Shown here piece after piece: positions 61,057 to 64,000 of a stretch of DNA of 64,000 bases (position 1 is the stretch's first letter; each line of letters starts with the position of its first letter). The position numbers were made by a program, and so were the translations under genes. The stretch is taken from assembly GCA_035325705.1 (NCBI GenBank), contig DAOKZI010000004.1, positions 62,001 to 126,000 of the forward strand, written 5' to 3'. Under the pieces are notes generated by a model that did not search any database, had not been told where the DNA came from, and saw nothing but the letters and a program-made list of their open reading frames with translations. The DNA comes from Ga0077536 sp035325705. Lineage in GTDB: Bacteria; Pseudomonadota; Gammaproteobacteria; Ga0077536.

Positions 61057-61935
61057 GTAGCCCGGATGCGCAGCGAATCCGGGGTTCGGTGATCGCCGCC
61101 GCTCTTTGCCACCGAGAACACAGAGAACACCGAGGGGAAGAGAGTGGGTTGCGTTCCGTCCAAATGCCGTCGCCGGTTGGAGATCAAAAACCTATATAGC
61201 TAAGCGCAAATACGCTCCATTGGCTATGCGGACAGCGCATGCGCAAGAGCCTCCCACGTCATGCCCGCGCAAGCGGGCATCCACGCACTACACCGGCGTT
61301 CAGCGCGGAAAAAAAGAAGGATTGCCCGACGGAGACCCCTCGTCAGGCGTGGATGCCCGCTTGCGCGGGAATGGCGGTAAACAAAACGCACTGGAGCGTA
61401 TTTGCGCTCAGCTATATAGATTGCCGTGAAAGAAGGCGCCCCCGTTCTCGTAGCCCGGGTGCAGCGTAGCGCGGATCCCGGGTTACGCGCTACGCGCTCC
61501 ACCCGGGCTACGACACCGCCGTCCACGTTGGAAGACTATGTCTCTTTAACGTAGGTTGCCGTGAAAGAGCGTCGCGGTCGTGGTAGCCCTATGAGAGGCA
61601 TGGCATCGACCCCGGGGGTAACGACTGGTGAGACGCCGAACCCGGATTCCGCTGCGCTCCTTCCGGGCTACGAAGATCCTCGTCTTGTAGCCCGGAAGGA
61701 GCGCCGCGCAGCGGCGCGGAATCCGGGAGCGCGGCGCATCACGCCTCTTTGATGATTGCGGGTGACGCGCGCGTCATGACCGTTGGGCTGACGAAGCCCA
61801 ACATTCGGCGCCCGATGTTGGGCTTCCTGCGTCAGCCCAAGCTACGACTCGATCCCGGATTCGCTGCGCTTCCGGGCTACAACTGCGAGAGCTCCGAACA
61901 ATCTCTTTCCGTGTTGCTCTGTGTTCTCGGTGGCA
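61057..61935. repeat. Repeat-rich spacer (61001-61962)
   Basis: This 962-bp convergent spacer has an A3 half (61057-61085), C (61109-61135), the MITE-like element (61192-61419), D (TTGCCGTGAAAGAAGGCGCC, 61421-61440), an A1 pair (61450-61513), E (GTTGGAAGACTATGTCTCTT, 61527-61546), D (61551-61570), an A2 pair (61641-61728), F (TTGATGATTGCGGGTGACGC, 61749-61768), B (61781-61846), a short A half and C (61902-61934). The A2-F-B order is the reverse complement of the B-F-A2 order seen at 7505-7713. No gene is supported. Confidence 0.88.
61192..61419. mobile_element. MITE-like element, 228 bp, with terminal inverted repeats
   Basis: Ends 61192-61219 and 61392-61419 are inverted repeats of 28 bp with one mismatch (CTATATAGCTAAGCGCAAAT against its partner CTATATAGCTGAGCGCAAAT). 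The outermost CTATATAG is itself a palindrome and could be a target-site duplication. Inside lies a second inverted pair (61257-61286 and 61347-61376) carrying the common CCCGCGCAAGCGGGC motif. No transposase is encoded. It appears only once in the window. Confidence 0.7.
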
Positions 61936-61962
61936 ATAACAGCCCTCCATCCGAAGCACAGG

Positions 61963-62613
61963 CTATGAAACGGCTGCCACTCCCGTCGGGCAGCGCACGC
62001 CGGTGCCGCCCAGGCCGCAGTAGCCGCCGGGGTTCTTCGCGAGATATTGCTGGTGATAGTCCTCGGCGTAGTAGAAGGTCGGCGCGCTGAGGATTTCGGT
62101 CGTGATGCGGCCTAGGCCCGCGCGCGTGAGGGCTTGCTGGTAGAGCGTTTTGGCGCGCTCGGCCGCGGCGCGCTGGGCGTCGTCGAAAACGTAGATGCCG
62201 GAGCGGTACTGAGTGCCGAGGTCGTTGCCCTGACGCATGCCCTGCGTCGGATCGTGGGATTCGAAGAAGACTTCGAGCAGGCGCTCATAGGCGATGCGAC
62301 GCGGATCGTAGACGACGAGCACGACCTCGTTGTGGCCGGTGAGCCCCGTGCACACCTCGCGATAGCTCGGATTCGGCGTGTAGCCGCCCGCGTAGCCGGC
62401 GGCCGTGGTGTAGACACCTTCCAGCGACCAGAACTTGCGTTCCGCGCCCCAGAAGCAGCCGAGGCCGAACATCGCGCGCTCCAGCGGCGCCGGGAAAGGC
62501 CCGGCAAGCGGGGCGTCGAGCACGAAGTGTCGCGCGGGCACCGGCATCGGCGTGTCGCGGCCCGGCAGGGCCTCTTCGGGAGTGGGCATGCGTTCCTTTT
62601 GTTTCGTGCCGAG
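61963..62613 (-). CDS. msrA: Peptide methionine (S)-S-oxide reductase
   Basis: A 216-residue MsrA that repairs oxidised methionine. The catalytic Cys is in FGLGCFWGAERKFW; also seen are GVYTTAAGYAGGYTPNPSYR, TGHNEVVLVVYDP, FFESHDPTQGMRQGNDLGTQ and FYYAEDYHQQYLAKNPGGYC. The N-terminal EEALPGRDTPMPVPARH extension is typical of proteobacterial MsrA. ATG 62613 follows GAGGTG; ATG 62589 follows AAAAGGAA and is equally possible. Divergent from the glutathione peroxidase gene. Confidence 0.95.
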   Translation of the reverse strand, partial: LGTKQKERMPTPEEALPGRDTPMPVPARHFVLDAPLAGPFPAPLERAMFGLGCFWGAERKFWSLEGVYTTAAGYAGGYTPNPSYREVCTGLTGHNEVVLVVYDPRRIAYERLLEVFFESHDPTQGMRQGNDLGTQYRSGIYVFDDAQRAAAERAKTLYQQALTRAGLGRITTEILSAPTFYYAEDYHQQYLAKNPGGYCGLGGTGVRCPTGVAAVS

Positions 62614-62746
62614 CATCGTGCGCACCTCGCGATCGCTTTGCTCGTTGCACGATGGCCACCGGAACGGGGAAAATCAAGCCGGCGGCGGAGTGAACCGAGC
62701 AGGAACGGGCGACACGGTCGCCGGAGCGTCCAAGGAGCGAGTGCCG

Positions 62747-63280
62747 ATGCGCATTGTCATTCTGCTGCTGCTCGGCCTGTGCGGCGTGTCCGCGCGGGCC
62801 GCCTGTCCCGCCAGCCTCGATTTCAGCGTCCGCCCGCTGCTCGGCAAGGAGCCCGTCCATCTCTGCGACGAGTACGCGGGCAAGGTCGTCCTCGTCGTCA
62901 ACACCGCCAGCAAGTGCGGCTTCACGCCGCAGTATGAAGGGCTCGAAGCCCTGTACCGCGAGCTCGCGCCGCGCGGCTTCGTCGTGCTCGGTTTCCCGTC
63001 GAACGATTTCGGCGGCCAGGAACCGGGCAGTGAAGCCCAGATCGGCGAGTTCTGCCGCTCGACCTATGGGGTGCAGTTCCCGATGTTCGAGAAGACGGTG
63101 GTGCACGGCGAGGATGCGCACCCGTTCTACCGGCACCTGATCGCGGCGACGGGCAAGTCGCCGAAATGGAATTTCTACAAATACCTCATCGATCGAGACG
63201 GCCAAATCGTGCGCGTGTTCAGCAGCATGACGGCGCCGAGCTCCGGAAAACTGCGTGACGCCATCGAAGCTTTGCTCTGA
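62747..63280 (+). CDS. Glutathione peroxidase, exported, Cys type
   Basis: A 177-residue thiol peroxidase with a signal peptide (MRIVILLLLGLCGVSARAAC). The active site is VVNTASKCGFTPQYEGLEAL with Cys instead of selenocysteine, then GFPSNDFGGQEPGSEAQIGE and PKWNFYKYLIDRDGQIV (Trp of the catalytic group). Probably periplasmic, removing peroxides. AAGGAG lies 9 bases before ATG 62747. It is divergent from msrA, so both oxidative-stress genes share the 133-bp upstream region, and its 3' end overlaps the LpxR gene by 26 bp. Confidence 0.93.
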   Translation: MRIVILLLLGLCGVSARAACPASLDFSVRPLLGKEPVHLCDEYAGKVVLVVNTASKCGFTPQYEGLEALYRELAPRGFVVLGFPSNDFGGQEPGSEAQIGEFCRSTYGVQFPMFEKTVVHGEDAHPFYRHLIAATGKSPKWNFYKYLIDRDGQIVRVFSSMTAPSSGKLRDAIEALL

Positions 63281-64000
63281 ACCGGTCCGCCGCGCGTCGC
63301 GGCGCGCGGCCTTCGTCTCCTGTCTGGTCGCCCTTGCCCTGATCGCCCCCGTCGCCGGCGCCAAAGGCCCGCGCGATCCGCGCGACAGCGCGACGCTGAC
63401 CGTCATGTTCGAGAATGATCTCTTCGGCGACAGCGACGAGCAGTACACGAGCGGCTTCCAGCTCGGCTGGATGTCGCCCGACGTCGCGCGCTATCTGGAC
63501 GCGGATCTGCCGCCCGGCCTCGAATGGGCGAAACGGCTCGCCGCGCACTTGCCCTTCGTCGATCTGCCGCACAGCCAGCACAACGTCGGGCTGTCGCTGG
63601 GGCAGAAGGTCTACACGCCCGGCGACACGCAGACGCGCGCCGTGGTGCTGGACGATCGACCCTACGCCGGCTGGCTGTACGGCGGCATCGCCTTCATCAG
63701 CAAGACGATGACGCGGCTCGACACGGTGGAGCTGCAGGCCGGCATGATCGGCCCGGCCTCGCTCGCCGAAGACGCTCAGAAGTTCGTGCACAAGCTGCGC
63801 GGCTTCGACGTGCCGCAGGGCTGGGACAATCAGCTCGAGAACGAACCGGGCCTTGCGCTGATCTACGAGCGCCGCGATCGGCCCTGGCGCAGCGCGAACG
63901 CCGCGGGCCTGGGCTACGACTTCATCACGCACGGCGGCGGCGCCGTCGGCAATGTCTTCACCTACCTCAACGCCGGCGCCGAGCTGCGCGCGGGCTGGAA
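63255..64000 (+). CDS. LpxR family lipid A deacylase (DUF2219), 3' end outside the window
   Basis: The frame is open from GTG at 63255 to the window edge (248 codons). The predicted start gives a signal peptide (FVSCLVALALIAPVAGAKG) after a basic region. The mature part has the LpxR/DUF2219 features MFENDLFGDSDEQYTSGFQL, GLSLGQKVYTPGDTQTRAVV, DDRPYAGWLYGGIAFISKTM, and VELQAGMIGPASLAEDAQKF. This outer-membrane barrel removes acyl chains from lipid A in characterised members. The first 26 bases overlap the end of the glutathione peroxidase gene, with GGAA before the GTG. The remaining C-terminal part is missing. Confidence 0.88.
   Translation, partial: MTPSKLCSEPVRRASRRAAFVSCLVALALIAPVAGAKGPRDPRDSATLTVMFENDLFGDSDEQYTSGFQLGWMSPDVARYLDADLPPGLEWAKRLAAHLPFVDLPHSQHNVGLSLGQKVYTPGDTQTRAVVLDDRPYAGWLYGGIAFISKTMTRLDTVELQAGMIGPASLAEDAQKFVHKLRGFDVPQGWDNQLENEPGLALIYERRDRPWRSANAAGLGYDFITHGGGAVGNVFTYLNAGAELRAGW

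Overview
The window is high-GC DNA from a Gammaproteobacterium. I infer this from the gene content: pyrC, bioA, rnd, prc, an FkpA/Mip-like FKBP, a Tag-type glycosylase, DUF1302/DUF1329 envelope proteins and an LpxR-type lipid A deacylase. The lifestyle looks like that of environmental lipid or steroid degraders (Nevskiales/Steroidobacterales-like), but no rRNA or marker gene is present to fix the taxon. I see no tRNA, rRNA, phage, transposase or CRISPR array. One 100-base run of N (2416-2515) is an assembly gap inside a tandem repeat.

Layout. 1-3673: the tail of a CaiB/BaiF CoA-transferase, a MaoC-type hydratase and an SDR. 4133-17101: an envelope locus with three DUF1329 proteins (two are a 1578-bp tandem duplication), one DUF1302 outer-membrane protein, a HEAT-repeat protein and a Nudix hydrolase on the minus strand, then a luciferase-like monooxygenase, its flavin reductase and a YCF48-like protein on the plus strand. 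17274-23150: a Nudix/metallo-beta-lactamase fusion, nitronate monooxygenase, tag, a GST and a thiolase. 23609-28671: an operon of an unknown protein, a D-2-hydroxyglutarate dehydrogenase-like flavoprotein and an L-2-hydroxyglutarate oxidase, then an alpha-methylacyl-CoA racemase. 29447-36349: acyl-CoA ligase, pyrC-bioA, alanine dehydrogenase, and a conserved hypothetical coupled to a rhomboid protease. 36441-44669: a degenerate-GGDEF/cupin membrane protein, FKBP, rnd, prc, an HDAC-family amidohydrolase, a small DksA/TraR protein and a CBS protein. 44839-52522: an RND efflux pair, an SDR and an SDR-methyltransferase-enoyl-CoA hydratase operon. 52818-64000: a soluble chemoreceptor, a MetX-like hydrolase with YbjQ and SMR proteins, a BT1-like transporter, a second luciferase-like enzyme, a VPLPA-CTERM-like exported protein, and msrA, glutathione peroxidase and LpxR.

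The metabolic theme is acyl-CoA chemistry on hydrophobic or branched substrates: CoA-transferase, racemase, hydratases, thiolase, ligase and several SDRs. A putative outer-membrane route for hydrophobic compounds (DUF1302/DUF1329) sits beside flavin monooxygenases.

The most unusual non-coding feature is a dense set of interspersed repeats. At least six module types recur, several in a conserved order. They lie only in intergenic regions that border at least one gene 3' end and are absent from every divergent promoter region I examined. A separate 228-bp MITE-like element lies at 61192-61419.
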